Below are positions 1 to 9,190 of a DNA stretch of 64,000 nucleotides, piece by piece. Under the pieces are notes generated by a model, which saw only the letters and a list, made by a program, of their open reading frames with translations, was not told the DNA's origin and searched no databases. Source of the DNA: Anaerolineae bacterium (GTDB taxonomy: Bacteria; Chloroflexota; Anaerolineae; Aggregatilineales; Phototrophicaceae); assembly GCA_022823165.1 (NCBI GenBank), contig JAJDXR010000064.1:1-64000 (forward strand). The letters run 5' to 3'. Position 1 is the stretch's first letter; each line of letters begins with the position of its first letter. The translations under genes were made by a program, and so were the position numbers.

Positions 1-207
1 GTGTCCTCGGTGGTTAAATTTCAGCTTAGTTTTGCTCGTCGCAGGGGACGCCTGTTTTGAAGCGATTGCCCTGATCGCTTAAGCGAGAAAGGTGCTTGTT
101 AAAGTCATAGGAATACTGGCGAATTCCGGACAGGATAAATCACCTCAGCCGCTCGCATGTCATAGTGGGTCTCAAACAAAGTCCAGAAGCCTGACACCCG
201 TGCCGGT

Positions 208-316
208 GGGCGAGCCAAGGCTCGCCCCTACAACTTTCGACTTTATTTTGAATCCTGTAGGGGTCAGCCTTGGCTGACCCGATGCTGTGAAATTTGCATG
301 ACTTACTTGCATCTAC
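208..316. repeat. Dispersed repeat with two REP-like palindromes
   Basis: Two palindromes, 208-231 (GGGCGAGCC / GGCTCGCCCCTAC) and 257-280 (GTAGGGGTCAGCC / GGCTGACCC), face each other. The whole block, including its AT-richer spacer, recurs in inverted orientation at 15883-15993 with few differences. Bases 1-207 and 317-393 hold no convincing gene; 1-30 and 300-330 carry fragments of the 'CTCAGTGGTGAA' type repeat seen in other gaps of the window. Confidence 0.85.
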
Positions 317-393
317 TTCTGCGTCTCAGTGGTGAAAAGAACCGGTACCGGGCTCAAATTACGCGACAGTCCGCGATTAGCGCTCAGGCATAG

Positions 394-1797
394 TCAGGGC
401 GCGCTTGAGGCGCGCCAGCCCGTTCCGAAGCGATCCTCAATGTATTTCTGGCGGCGTTGGCTGGCGCGAACTTGCTTGTCCAGCGCGGTTGGATCCCAGT
501 CGGAGAGCAGGCGCGCCGTCATGTCGGCTATCAGGTCTTGATAGTCGGCGACTTGCGCCAGATCATGAAACTCGCCTGAGTCGGCTTCCAGGTCGTATAG
601 CTCGACCGGGTCGCCCCAACTGTAATTTAGTTTGTAGCGGCCGCGGCGCAGCATGGCCAGGGGGCGGTCGCTGCCGTGCGCCAGATATTCGCAGAAGGCT
701 TCGTCCTTCCAGGTCCTGTCGTCTCCGGTCAGCATCGGCAGCAGACTGTCGCCGTCCAGGGGCAGGTCGCAGTTGTCGCCGGCGATATCGCAGATGGTCG
801 CCGCCACGTCAACCAGCGAGACGACTTCAGCGAAACGCTGCCCGCCGGTGATGCGCCCGGGCCAGCTGACTTGCAGCGGCACGCGTGATGAGGCTTCGTA
901 GAAGTTGGATTTGCGCCACATGCCGTGCTCGCCGTTCATATCGCCATGGTCGCTGATATGAATGACGACCGTGTTTTCGGCTTGCCCGGTCTCGATCAAG
1001 GCGTCGAGCAGCTGGCCGATCTTCTCGTCGAAGTAGCTGATCAGCGCGTAGTAGCCGGCGCGGGCCCGCCGTACGACATCATCGGGGAATTGCGGAAAGC
1101 CGAACATTAGGCGCAGGCGCTGCGCCATGGGGTGCAGGCTGTCGAGATGACCTTCGGGGATTTCAGGCAAGTCCATCTTGTCGGGCGGGTACATATCCCA
1201 GGAGCGCTGCGGCGCGACCAGGGGGAAATGCGGCGCGATGAAGGAGACGTTTAGCGCCCAGGGTTTGGCTTGCCGGGCCGGGGCGCGCAGGTATGCCAGC
1301 GCGCGCTCTTGAGCCAGATCGTCGACCTCCAGCTCTTCGGTGGCGCCGGGCCCGGCCGCGTAGACCTCCTGCCAGGGCTGCTGGGCCGGCACGATGCCAT
1401 CGTCCCAGGCATGTATGGCGTGATACCACTCGGCGTGCAAATCGCGCGCCAGTTGCTGCTGAAAGCCATGCAGTTGATCGGGCCCGCTGAAGTGCTGCTT
1501 GCCGGAAAGCGCCACGTCGTATCCGCAGTCTCGCAGGCGATGCGCCCAGGTTACTTCATCGGAGCGCAGGGGCGTGACGTTATCCCAAGCGCCGATGTGA
1601 TGAACGAAACGACCGGTCATGAAGGACATGCGCGAGGGCGCGCATAGCGGCGAATTGCAGTAGGCGGCGTCGAAGGTGGCGCCGGCCGCCGCGAGACGCT
1701 CCATATTCGGCGTTTTTACGATGGGGTGTCCGTAGACGCTGCTGTACATGGGCGCGTGTTCATCGGACATGATGATGAGGATATTGGGTTTGGGCAT
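394..1797 (-). CDS. Sulfatase, choline-sulfatase-like (type I)
   Basis: A 467-residue hydrolase of sulfate esters. The N-terminus PNILIIMSDEH carries the metal-binding Asp typical of the alkaline phosphatase/sulfatase fold. CAPSR at residues 52-56 is the formylglycine signature (Cys is converted to the catalytic aldehyde), and the surrounding YCNSPLCAPSR is typical of choline-sulfatase relatives. HISDHGD near the middle supplies further metal ligands. I chose ATG 1797 rather than the longer frame to 1905 because GAGAG lies just upstream and homology starts there. No signal peptide is seen, so it is probably cytoplasmic. It is divergent from the monooxygenase. The exact substrate cannot be told; a separate anaerobic or FGE-type maturase is not in the window. 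Confidence 0.9.
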   Translation of the reverse strand: MPKPNILIIMSDEHAPMYSSVYGHPIVKTPNMERLAAAGATFDAAYCNSPLCAPSRMSFMTGRFVHHIGAWDNVTPLRSDEVTWAHRLRDCGYDVALSGKQHFSGPDQLHGFQQQLARDLHAEWYHAIHAWDDGIVPAQQPWQEVYAAGPGATEELEVDDLAQERALAYLRAPARQAKPWALNVSFIAPHFPLVAPQRSWDMYPPDKMDLPEIPEGHLDSLHPMAQRLRLMFGFPQFPDDVVRRARAGYYALISYFDEKIGQLLDALIETGQAENTVVIHISDHGDMNGEHGMWRKSNFYEASSRVPLQVSWPGRITGGQRFAEVVSLVDVAATICDIAGDNCDLPLDGDSLLPMLTGDDRTWKDEAFCEYLAHGSDRPLAMLRRGRYKLNYSWGDPVELYDLEADSGEFHDLAQVADYQDLIADMTARLLSDWDPTALDKQVRASQRRQKYIEDRFGTGWRASSAP

Positions 1798-1970
1798 GGC
1801 GGACTCTCGTTTATGGACGCCTTGAGTATAGCCGGATGAAGCGCTAACCGCCGCGAGAATCGCAGGGGCGAGCTCGTACACACAAGAAGCAGATGTGTGA
1901 GCCAAGTCGTGACTTGCGATTGGCTGTGGTACGATGGAGCGGCTTGGAAGGAAAAGCGTGTGCGGCAGAT

Positions 1971-3479
1971 ATGACCGAATCGGTGGATGTGCTGATCGTC
2001 GGGGCCGGGCTCTCCGGCATTGCGGCGGCCTATTACTTGCAGCGGCGCTGCCCCAACCGGAGCTTCGCCATTGTAGAAGGCCGCGAGGCGCTCGGAGGCA
2101 CCTGGGATCTGTTTCGTTATCCCGGCGTGCGCTCCGATTCGGATATGTACACGCTCGGTTATCGCTTCCGCCCCTGGACCGGCGACAAAGCCATCGTCGA
2201 CGGTCCGGAAATTCTGCAATATCTCAAGGACACGGCGCGTGAATTCGGCATCGACAAGAAAATCCGCTTTGAGCAGCGCGTGCGGCGCATCGCCTGGTCA
2301 TCGGAATCGGCCGAGTGGGCAGTCGATATTGAGCGCGGCGGGGCGGCCGAGGCGCTGCAAATGCGCTGCAAGTTCCTGTTCATGTGCACCGGCTACTACC
2401 GCTACGATCAAGGTTACACGCCACAATGGGAAGGTCGAGAGCATTTTCAGGGCCAGATCGTTCACCCGCAGCAGTGGGGCGCGCTCGGGGCGCGTAAACA
2501 CGAATCGCCACACAAGGCCAAGGGCGAAGGCCTGGACATCGCCGGCAAACGCATTGTCGTGATCGGCAGCGGCGCGACCGCCGTTACGCTTGTGCCGGCG
2601 CTGGCTGAAACAGCTGCGCATGTGACTATGCTGCAGCGCTCGCCCAGCTATGTCGTCAGCCTGCCGTCGCGGGACGGGATTTCCCGCTGGCTGCACCGGC
2701 ATCTGCCTTTCAAGCTGGCGGCCTGGCTGGCTCGCTGGCGGCTGATCCTGCGGCAGATGTATTACTTTGCCCTCGCGCGCGCCAAGCCGCAGCAGGCGCG
2801 CCGCCTTATTCTGGAGGGCGTCCGGCAGGAGTTGGGACCGGACTACGATACTGAGCGGCATTTCGCCCCGCGTTACCAGCCCTGGGATCAACGGCTGTGC
2901 CTGACGCCGGATAGCGACTTGTTCAAGGCGATCAACGCGGGCGCCGTGTCAGTCGTCACCGCGCGCATCGACCGCTTCGTCGAAACGGGCGTTCGTCTGG
3001 AATCGGGCGAGATTCTGCCGGCTGATATCATCGTGACGGCGACCGGCTTGCAGATGAAACTTATGCACGGCGTGGATATTTTGGTGGACGGCGCGCCGAT
3101 TAAGCTGGGCGATACGCGCAGCTACATGGGTATGATGTACAGCGGCATTCCCAATCTGGCATCGGCTTTCGGTTACACCAACGCCTCCTGGACTCTAAAA
3201 GCCGAGTTGATCTGCGAGTACGTCTGCCGGCTCTTGAATCACATGGAGCGGCGGGGATATGAGCAGTGTCGGCCGCGCCTTGACGCCGAGGCGTCGGAGA
3301 CGGAAGCCTTTGTAGACTTCAGCTCAGGTTATGTGCGGCGGGCGCTGGAATCCCTGCCCAAGCAAGGGGCGCGCCGCCCCTGGAGAGCCTATCAGAATTA
3401 TCTGAAGGATCTGCTGCTGCTGCGCTATGGCCGGCTGCACGACGGTGTGATGGAGTTTAGGCGGGCCGCACACAAATAG
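1971..3479 (+). CDS. FAD/NADPH monooxygenase, Baeyer-Villiger/FMO type
   Basis: A 502-residue class B flavoprotein monooxygenase expected to oxidise ketones or heteroatoms with O2 and NADPH. GAGLSG (residues 11-16) is the FAD Rossmann loop. FQGQIVHPQQW (159-169) fits the FxGxxxHxxxW fingerprint of Baeyer-Villiger monooxygenases, and IGSGATA near 199 is the NADPH Rossmann loop. ATG 1971 was chosen because it directly precedes the FAD-binding strand; the frame is open further upstream but that part overlaps the divergent promoter region. A short insertion follows the fingerprint. It ends 15 bp before the convergent reverse transcriptase gene. Substrate unknown. Confidence 0.88.
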   Translation: MTESVDVLIVGAGLSGIAAAYYLQRRCPNRSFAIVEGREALGGTWDLFRYPGVRSDSDMYTLGYRFRPWTGDKAIVDGPEILQYLKDTAREFGIDKKIRFEQRVRRIAWSSESAEWAVDIERGGAAEALQMRCKFLFMCTGYYRYDQGYTPQWEGREHFQGQIVHPQQWGALGARKHESPHKAKGEGLDIAGKRIVVIGSGATAVTLVPALAETAAHVTMLQRSPSYVVSLPSRDGISRWLHRHLPFKLAAWLARWRLILRQMYYFALARAKPQQARRLILEGVRQELGPDYDTERHFAPRYQPWDQRLCLTPDSDLFKAINAGAVSVVTARIDRFVETGVRLESGEILPADIIVTATGLQMKLMHGVDILVDGAPIKLGDTRSYMGMMYSGIPNLASAFGYTNASWTLKAELICEYVCRLLNHMERRGYEQCRPRLDAEASETEAFVDFSSGYVRRALESLPKQGARRPWRAYQNYLKDLLLLRYGRLHDGVMEFRRAAHK

Positions 3480-3494
3480 AACTGGGTCAATTTC

Positions 3495-6407
3495 CTAATA
3501 GCTCTTTACAGTGACTTGCTCGCCATATTCAAGGGCGTCATCAGGAAAATCAACGTCGTAAAAGTCCTCAAGTTGAGGCGGCTCTGGCTGTTCAAAAACA
3601 CAGTGTCCCTCTTCGACCCCAAATGCGTCCCGCAAAACAGGATCGTCGCTGGGCTGGGGTTCATAAGTCAATGAATCAATGTCACGTACTAGTCGAGAGA
3701 GAAGTATCAGATTCTTCCTAAGTTGTGGATACAACTGCTCGTTAGCAAGAACAGTAGCTACCTTTGCCCAATTGCGGTCACTAAGTTCGCGAGTTTGGCT
3801 GGCGAGTAAGGTTTCCGACGCCATGAGTCTTGCATCAATTGACTCGTGCTCGTTAGTGGCCGTATCTACGAGGATGTCTTCAAGCGCGGAGCGACAGTGT
3901 CGCATCGCCCGCAATGACAAAGAGCGCATATACGCTTTTTCTCTTTCGGCGTGTGAAAAATGTCTATGAAGACTGTAGATTATATTTTCGTGTCCTTGCC
4001 TGCCAACGCTATCAACAACATAGGCAGGTTCCCGCAATACATGTGGTGCATGTTTCAGTAAGTTATGAAGTAGGTTGAGGATTGTGTCGGGAAATCCAAT
4101 TCTGCAAAGTCGATTGATGCAGAACCTTAGCCGAGTACTATCGTCACGACTTATGTCGTCGGGTCTTTTTTTCAATGATTCAAGAATAGGGAATGCAATA
4201 TTCTCAAGTTCGTTTCTCAGCGAATCAATCTTGCCCATCCATTCAGGGTTTAGCTCTCTAAAGGACTCTGACCAGTCGTATGGGACGACGTTGGCACCAA
4301 AGTCCGGTGGCCTGACATGTAAACTTTGTTCGTTAATATTGAGATATTTCTTTAGCTTCCGTCGAAGCATTGGAACCGGTACTACGACACCCAAGAAAGT
4401 GAGTGACTGACTGTATTGCCGTAGAAAATCATACAAATCCACGTCGGTTAAATTCAGTTGCGCGTGGTAACAGGACGCGGCGAGCCAAAGTTGCTTGAGC
4501 ACTGTATTAAATCGTTGGCTCAGGGTGGAGAGTTCAGAGCTTAGACTCGACTTGATATGGTCATCGAATTCGGTGCATTTGAAAATGCATGTTTTGTCTT
4601 GACTTCGTTCAAGTTCGAGTCTTTGTAAAAGTTCGTCTAGCTTATTCAACACCTCAACTGTGGAGTTTTTCGTGGGCACTACAATGAGAATGTCGTCGGC
4701 ATACCTGTGATAACTTACTTGGAATGGATTTTCGCCAAGAAAGTACTCATCGACTTCTCGAAGATAAAGGTTTGCATAGTAACCTGAACCAACACCACCT
4801 TGAGGAAGACCATAGCCGGTCTTGTGATACTTCGGATCTAAGTCCTTATTGAAAACCTTGCCAAGAAGCCATTTCACCCTTTCACTCTCAACTCGCATCT
4901 CAGTCTGCAAAGTTTTTGCGAGGTCGGGCTGAGAAATGCGCGTATAGTAGGATGACAAGTCCGTCCGAATGACAATCCCGTCAGGTGTTGATTCGGCAGC
5001 GCTTCGCGCATCCCTTATCCATTCCTCATAGCCGACTGCGAAATATTGGTAAAGAAATTCAGATTTCAGCCCATCTATACAGTTCAGGCGAAATGCGTAA
5101 ATGTTTCGGTCTCTCAAAAAGTCGTCGCCAGCTACTTGAATCAATGCGACCGATAGAATCTCTTCTTCAAATCGCGACAGATTCTTTGGCCTGAAGGCAT
5201 CGGAATTCTTTGGTAACTCATAGTGAATCTGTTCCTTCGGGTGAAACAAGTCTTCCGCATAAACCGCTAGTCGACGCTGTAAGCGACCTATGAAACTTGG
5301 CACATCATGATCATATAGCCGAATTTCAGCTTCATCGGCCAGCGAGTCACGCAATAAGGACATTCTTGCTCGTGCCCAGGCAAGCATAATATTGTCTGGT
5401 TCAATCGTTTTAAGCCAAGTTGCGTCGTTCAGCCATTCTGCACTCCTAATTGAGGCAAATGTGGCATGGAAATCAGTAGGGTAGGTCTTGCGTCCCAGAC
5501 TCCGATGCATGCTGCACAGCGGGTTTACAAAGTGTACTTGACCGTCTAGCGGCAGCGATTGAACCTCGTGCGAACCAAATTGTTGGTTGATGTAATACTC
5601 CATATTCTGTACTTTGTGTTTCCATCCACGTGTACCGATTGTCAGACAATGAATCCAATCCATAGGTGTAGACAAGAAAATTTGATGATACGCCTTTGCC
5701 AAGTCTGCAAAGTCTGACATCTGCTTGGATAAAGGACGTAACACGTTGACTTGCAGCAAGAGAGTTCTAGGAATGAAAGGTTGATCCCAGTCCTTTATCA
5801 ATTGATGAAGCCTCGACTGTACTTCAAGCGCTCCTTCCAGAATCTTTTCACACACAATGTCGAAAGAGATTTCTAAATTATTTGGAATCTTGTTATCCTT
5901 CGAAACTCTATAGATTACGGCGCGATAAAGTTCTAACGCAGCTCTGGTCGGATCAACGCCTATAAAGTGTAAACGAACGACACGCCTGATTTCATATTCC
6001 TCTATGACGCGTATAATTGCAGCAATCAGTGCGCAGGAAGCTACACCCGATCCGCAGCCAACATCTATAACGCAAAGCTTGCCGTTATTTTGAATCCAAC
6101 TGTTGAGTGCAGAGAGCGAAATGAGTTTTTCTAGTGAACGTGCAACTTTGAAGTAGTGCGTTGGGAAGAATTCGTGAAAGAGCTTCCCGATTCCTCGGAC
6201 GTCTTGCGCATCGATATCTGTAGGTACGTTGCGAAATCCTTTGGTAGCTTCTTGGCTATCCATCCAATCGTGAACGTCTCCGTACACCACCTGCATGAAA
6301 TCGGGGAACTGATAAAGTCCATCGCTGTTCAATAGATTTCTCGTTTCTGGAGGAGACGTTAAGTAAACGTGCTTGATAATACTACTTTTGGCGAGGTAAC
6401 CAGTCAA
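3495..6407 (-). CDS. Methyltransferase-reverse transcriptase fusion protein (candidate defence RT)
   Basis: A 970-residue protein with three parts. Residues about 75-260 look like a class I SAM methyltransferase: VIDVGCGSG at 113-121 is motif I, and FIGVDP at 148-153 gives the acidic motif II residue. Residues about 430-620 are a reverse transcriptase: motif A with Asp483 (IRTDLSSYY), LPQGGVGSG at 534-542, and YADD at 569-572 with the catalytic Asp pair, followed by QDKTCIF. Residues 620-970 are mostly helical with an acidic tail, as in Abi/UG-type defence RTs. It has no maturase, endonuclease or integrase domain and lacks the DGR-type SQ motif, so it is not a group II intron, DGR or retroelement polymerase. 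The open frame starts at TTG 6407, directly after an in-frame stop; no strong ribosome site is visible. The gene is clearly AT-richer than its neighbours, suggesting transfer. The RT call is firm, the methyltransferase call good, the defence role inferred. Confidence 0.88.
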   Translation of the reverse strand: MTGYLAKSSIIKHVYLTSPPETRNLLNSDGLYQFPDFMQVVYGDVHDWMDSQEATKGFRNVPTDIDAQDVRGIGKLFHEFFPTHYFKVARSLEKLISLSALNSWIQNNGKLCVIDVGCGSGVASCALIAAIIRVIEEYEIRRVVRLHFIGVDPTRAALELYRAVIYRVSKDNKIPNNLEISFDIVCEKILEGALEVQSRLHQLIKDWDQPFIPRTLLLQVNVLRPLSKQMSDFADLAKAYHQIFLSTPMDWIHCLTIGTRGWKHKVQNMEYYINQQFGSHEVQSLPLDGQVHFVNPLCSMHRSLGRKTYPTDFHATFASIRSAEWLNDATWLKTIEPDNIMLAWARARMSLLRDSLADEAEIRLYDHDVPSFIGRLQRRLAVYAEDLFHPKEQIHYELPKNSDAFRPKNLSRFEEEILSVALIQVAGDDFLRDRNIYAFRLNCIDGLKSEFLYQYFAVGYEEWIRDARSAAESTPDGIVIRTDLSSYYTRISQPDLAKTLQTEMRVESERVKWLLGKVFNKDLDPKYHKTGYGLPQGGVGSGYYANLYLREVDEYFLGENPFQVSYHRYADDILIVVPTKNSTVEVLNKLDELLQRLELERSQDKTCIFKCTEFDDHIKSSLSSELSTLSQRFNTVLKQLWLAASCYHAQLNLTDVDLYDFLRQYSQSLTFLGVVVPVPMLRRKLKKYLNINEQSLHVRPPDFGANVVPYDWSESFRELNPEWMGKIDSLRNELENIAFPILESLKKRPDDISRDDSTRLRFCINRLCRIGFPDTILNLLHNLLKHAPHVLREPAYVVDSVGRQGHENIIYSLHRHFSHAEREKAYMRSLSLRAMRHCRSALEDILVDTATNEHESIDARLMASETLLASQTRELSDRNWAKVATVLANEQLYPQLRKNLILLSRLVRDIDSLTYEPQPSDDPVLRDAFGVEEGHCVFEQPEPPQLEDFYDVDFPDDALEYGEQVTVKSY

Positions 6408-6475
6408 GCGTCTTCATGTGCAGAGGAACAATCTCTTACTACTGCCTCTTCAAATTCTAGTGACGGTCTTTCCAT
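6404..6475 (-). other. Short upstream ORF overlapping the RT start
   Basis: An ATG at 6475 opens 23 codons that end in a TGA sharing bases with the TTG start of the RT gene (TTGA). It could be a leader peptide that couples translation. Alternatively it could be the true N-terminus of the RT protein, joined by a one-base frameshift at this point. No strong ribosome site precedes it. The residues are acidic and plausible as protein, but the ORF is too short to judge. Confidence 0.35.
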
Positions 6476-6496
6476 GTATACAAGTAGTGACAGTCG

Positions 6497-7633
6497 TCAC
6501 GCTCGCACCTCAAACCCACCGTCCGCGACCGCTCGGCGGAAGACCTCTTCGTCCAGCTGCAATCCAAAGCCCGGCGCGTCCGGGATGACCACCTGCCCGT
6601 TGTCGACGCGATAGGCGGAGGCGTCGATGCCGGGCGTGGTTGCCTCGTCCCATTCGACGAAGGTGAAGCCCTTCACCGCCGCCGCCAGGTGCCCCGACAC
6701 GTAATTGCCCAAATGCCGGCCGTAATGATGCGGCGCCGCGCGAATGCCCCATTCGTCGAGCAGCGCGCCCGTGCGCAGCCAACTGCTGAAACCATGGCTG
6801 AAGATGTCGTACTGAACCACATCGACGTGGCCGGCGCGAGCCCAATCCATCAGCGCTTCCGCCGCCCAGCCCTCGCCATCGGCGATGAGCGCGGCGATGC
6901 CCTCCGCCTGCATCCAGCGGCGCAGCTCGGCGTAGAGCTCGGGGTCTTCGTGGAAGGCTTCTTCGATCCAAAAGAGATTGCAGTCGGCTGTCTCCGCCAA
7001 GACGCGCCGGGCGATATTAAAATTGAAGCCATTGTTGGCGTCGATCATGAGAGTTGCGTCGGGCCCCACGGCGGCGCGAACCGCCTTGATGACGGCGATG
7101 TCGCGCTTGATGCCGGCTTCCAGCGGCATGTAGCGCGCGCCGCGCCCCACCTTGATCTTGAAGTTGCGGTGGTTGTGATCGTAGCCGAAGCGCGCTTCTT
7201 TGGCGATGAGCGCTGCTCCCGCTTGATCGCTGTCCAGGTGCAGGTCGTCGAAGTAGAGCGAGGTATCGTAGCAGGGTACGCGCAACGGTTCGCTCAGCTG
7301 AAAGTCGGCTCGCGCGGCAAGCTGATAGACCGGCTGCTGGCTGCGCTGGCCCAGCAGGTCCCAGAGCGCGAATTCAAACGCTCCTGTTTCCTCCCGCATT
7401 CGCTCATCAGCCGATACCAACTCGTGCAGCGGCGCGCCCAGCATCGCTTGCGCCGTTTGCGCAGTGGTTTGACCGAGGCCGAATCCGCTGGCGCTGTCAT
7501 CAGTCGTCAGGCGCAGGAGCGGCACGGCGACCTCAATGCCGTGCACGGGAATCCGCGCGTTGCAGCCGGCCATGCGCGGCCGCCTGCCGATCAGCGTAGC
7601 CGATTCAATTCGGTCGATTCGATTTTTGTCCAT
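6497..7633 (-). CDS. Enolase-superfamily sugar-acid dehydratase/racemase-like
   Basis: A 378-residue member of the mandelate racemase/muconate lactonizing group. The barrel shows FKIKVG (the KxK general base), MIDANNG (first metal Asp), WIEEAF (second metal Glu), an IADGEG loop for the third ligand and APHHYG towards the end. Such enzymes abstract an alpha-proton from a carboxylate substrate, often dehydrating sugar acids. The ATG at 7633 is used; the frame extends upstream into the preceding gene. It lies 7 bp after the epimerase-like gene and is probably cotranscribed with it. Within a sugar uptake and glycosidase block, a sugar-acid dehydratase is the likeliest role, but substrate specificity cannot be read. 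Confidence 0.88.
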   Translation of the reverse strand: MDKNRIDRIESATLIGRRPRMAGCNARIPVHGIEVAVPLLRLTTDDSASGFGLGQTTAQTAQAMLGAPLHELVSADERMREETGAFEFALWDLLGQRSQQPVYQLAARADFQLSEPLRVPCYDTSLYFDDLHLDSDQAGAALIAKEARFGYDHNHRNFKIKVGRGARYMPLEAGIKRDIAVIKAVRAAVGPDATLMIDANNGFNFNIARRVLAETADCNLFWIEEAFHEDPELYAELRRWMQAEGIAALIADGEGWAAEALMDWARAGHVDVVQYDIFSHGFSSWLRTGALLDEWGIRAAPHHYGRHLGNYVSGHLAAAVKGFTFVEWDEATTPGIDASAYRVDNGQVVIPDAPGFGLQLDEEVFRRAVADGGFEVRA

Positions 7634-7640
7634 GCGCTGC

Positions 7641-8732
7641 CTATTTGTCGGCTTGGCCGAAGATGACGCCGGTCGGGATGACATCGGTCTTTTCACCGCG
7701 CCTTAGCGCTTCGGCTGTGCTTAGGATGCTATGGAAGTCGTGGCGGGGCTGGAAACCGAGCTTGGCCTTGATCTTGCTCAGGTCGAGCTCGAAGTAATTG
7801 TTGAAGGGCGCGCGGGCTTCGGCGACGGGCAGGTTGTGGCGCTCGGCCAGCAGCGGCGCGATTTCGCTCCAGTCAAAGATGGCGGCGCCGGCCAGGTTAA
7901 ATATCTCGCCCACAGCCGCATCGTGTTCGATCGCCAGGGCTAAGCCGTCGGCGATATCGCGCACGTCGCCAAAGTGCTGCCGGTAAGGTACGCCGTTGGG
8001 ATTGAGGCTGACCAGGAGCTTCTCCTCGCCATCCCAGCCGGCCAGCAGCGCGTCGATCATCTCGCGCACGCTGGGGTCGCCCGGGCTGCGAATATCCTGT
8101 ACTTCGTAGGACTCACTGTTTCTGTAGGTATTGTAAGCCGTGCTATACAGAAAGTGGCGCGGCAAGCCGTCTTCATTGAGAAACTCGCTGGGGTCGATGA
8201 CGGTGGAGAAGCGCATGACGCAGATGGGGACGCCGTATTGGTAATGGTAGACCATAGCCAATTCTTCGCCCAGCCACTTGGTCATCAGATAAGACATGTT
8301 GGGATAGTTGCCGGCCATGTCCTCTGTGATGGGCGCCTCGAAATAGCGACCGTTGACGCGCGCGTCCCAGTAGACGCCTTCCGTGCTGGCGTAGACGAAG
8401 CGCTGCAAATCGGGCAGCTGTTCGCGGACGCTCTCCAGGAGGTTGAGTGTGCCCATCGCGTTGATGTCGAGGTAATCGCGAGCGTTGAAGGGTCCCTGAA
8501 AGGCGGCGGCCAGGTGATAGATGGCGTCGACGCCGGCGACCGCCCGGCGCAGGCCGTCATAATCGCGCAAGTCTCCGTAGACTGTTTCCACGCCAGCATA
8601 GGCGTCCAGCTTGCGCGCGCGGCTGGCGTCGGCCGGGTAGACGAAGCTGCGGATGGTGTGCCCCTTGTTCAGCAAACGCGGGACCAGATTGGCGCCGATG
8701 CGGCCCGTGCCTCCGGTGACCAGAATCTTCAT
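7641..8732 (-). CDS. NAD-dependent epimerase/dehydratase (extended SDR)
   Basis: A 363-residue extended short-chain dehydrogenase. GGTGRIG at residues 7-13 is the NAD(P) loop after the first strand. A YASTEG segment and the catalytic YLMTK (Tyr-x3-Lys) follow in the expected order. Starting at ATG 8732 places the Rossmann strand at the very N-terminus; the longer frame adds an unlikely basic leader. With the enolase-superfamily gene 7 bp downstream it probably forms a two-gene unit for sugar or sugar-acid conversion. Substrate unknown: nucleotide-sugar epimerase, uronate dehydrogenase and other roles remain possible. Confidence 0.87.
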   Translation of the reverse strand: MKILVTGGTGRIGANLVPRLLNKGHTIRSFVYPADASRARKLDAYAGVETVYGDLRDYDGLRRAVAGVDAIYHLAAAFQGPFNARDYLDINAMGTLNLLESVREQLPDLQRFVYASTEGVYWDARVNGRYFEAPITEDMAGNYPNMSYLMTKWLGEELAMVYHYQYGVPICVMRFSTVIDPSEFLNEDGLPRHFLYSTAYNTYRNSESYEVQDIRSPGDPSVREMIDALLAGWDGEEKLLVSLNPNGVPYRQHFGDVRDIADGLALAIEHDAAVGEIFNLAGAAIFDWSEIAPLLAERHNLPVAEARAPFNNYFELDLSKIKAKLGFQPRHDFHSILSTAEALRRGEKTDVIPTGVIFGQADK

Positions 8733-8884
8733 GGCGCATCCCTTCCTGTTGCTTCGGCTAGCGCGCCTGTGTATCACCAAGCGCATTCATGGGCGAATGT
8801 ACCCAAGGGGCGGGCAATTGGCAAATGCCGCCGGAAACGGGTTGGTTAAGCCCGCCGATATAACGCTCTAAGTGTAGACGTCAC

Positions 8885-9190
8885 AGGTTTTTCACCACAG
8901 AAAACACAGAAGTAAGTTCGAGTAAACCATGCAAATATCATCTCAAGAATCTATTCCTTTAACACAGAGGAAAACGAGGATACACAGTGGGGCGCGTAGA
9001 CACTGCCCACCGGCACAGAGAGTTCTATATTGTTTCGATCCTGCCGCAATCCGGCAGCCAGGCAACAGATGAAACTTATACTGGCTCAAGATCACTTCAT
9101 CGCTTTACTCGGTGTACTCTCTTTTACTCGGTGTACTCTGTGGCAAATCATTTGCATAAATTGCTTTGTTCTACTGAGGGCGCAGAGAAA
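8885..9190 (+). repeat. About 290-bp dispersed repeat, copy A1
   Basis: Begins TTTCACCACAGA and runs to about GGGCGCAGAGA. An inverted, nearly full-length copy lies at 34158-34457, matching along its whole length with scattered substitutions, including the blocks GAAAACGAGGATACACAG and ACTCGGTGTACTCTGTGG. The internal CTGCCGCAATCCGGCAGCC can form a hairpin. No transposase or credible gene is inside. It may be a miniature mobile element or an intergenic repeat spread by recombination. Confidence 0.85.

Noticed and set aside
3495..6407. RT as a group II intron maturase, retron or DGR polymerase
   Set aside because: No maturase X or endonuclease domain, no intron-like ends, no msr/msd-like inverted repeats in the short flank, no template/variable repeat pair, and no SQ in the motif 4 region.
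6689..7666. Long plus-strand ORF (325 codons) opposite the enolase-superfamily gene
   Set aside because: Antisense shadow of a GC-rich gene; no motif, no ribosome site, and the minus-strand product has all catalytic residues. Other long antisense frames (for example at 22281-23465 minus, 25913-26875 minus, 47743-48876 plus) were rejected for the same reason.
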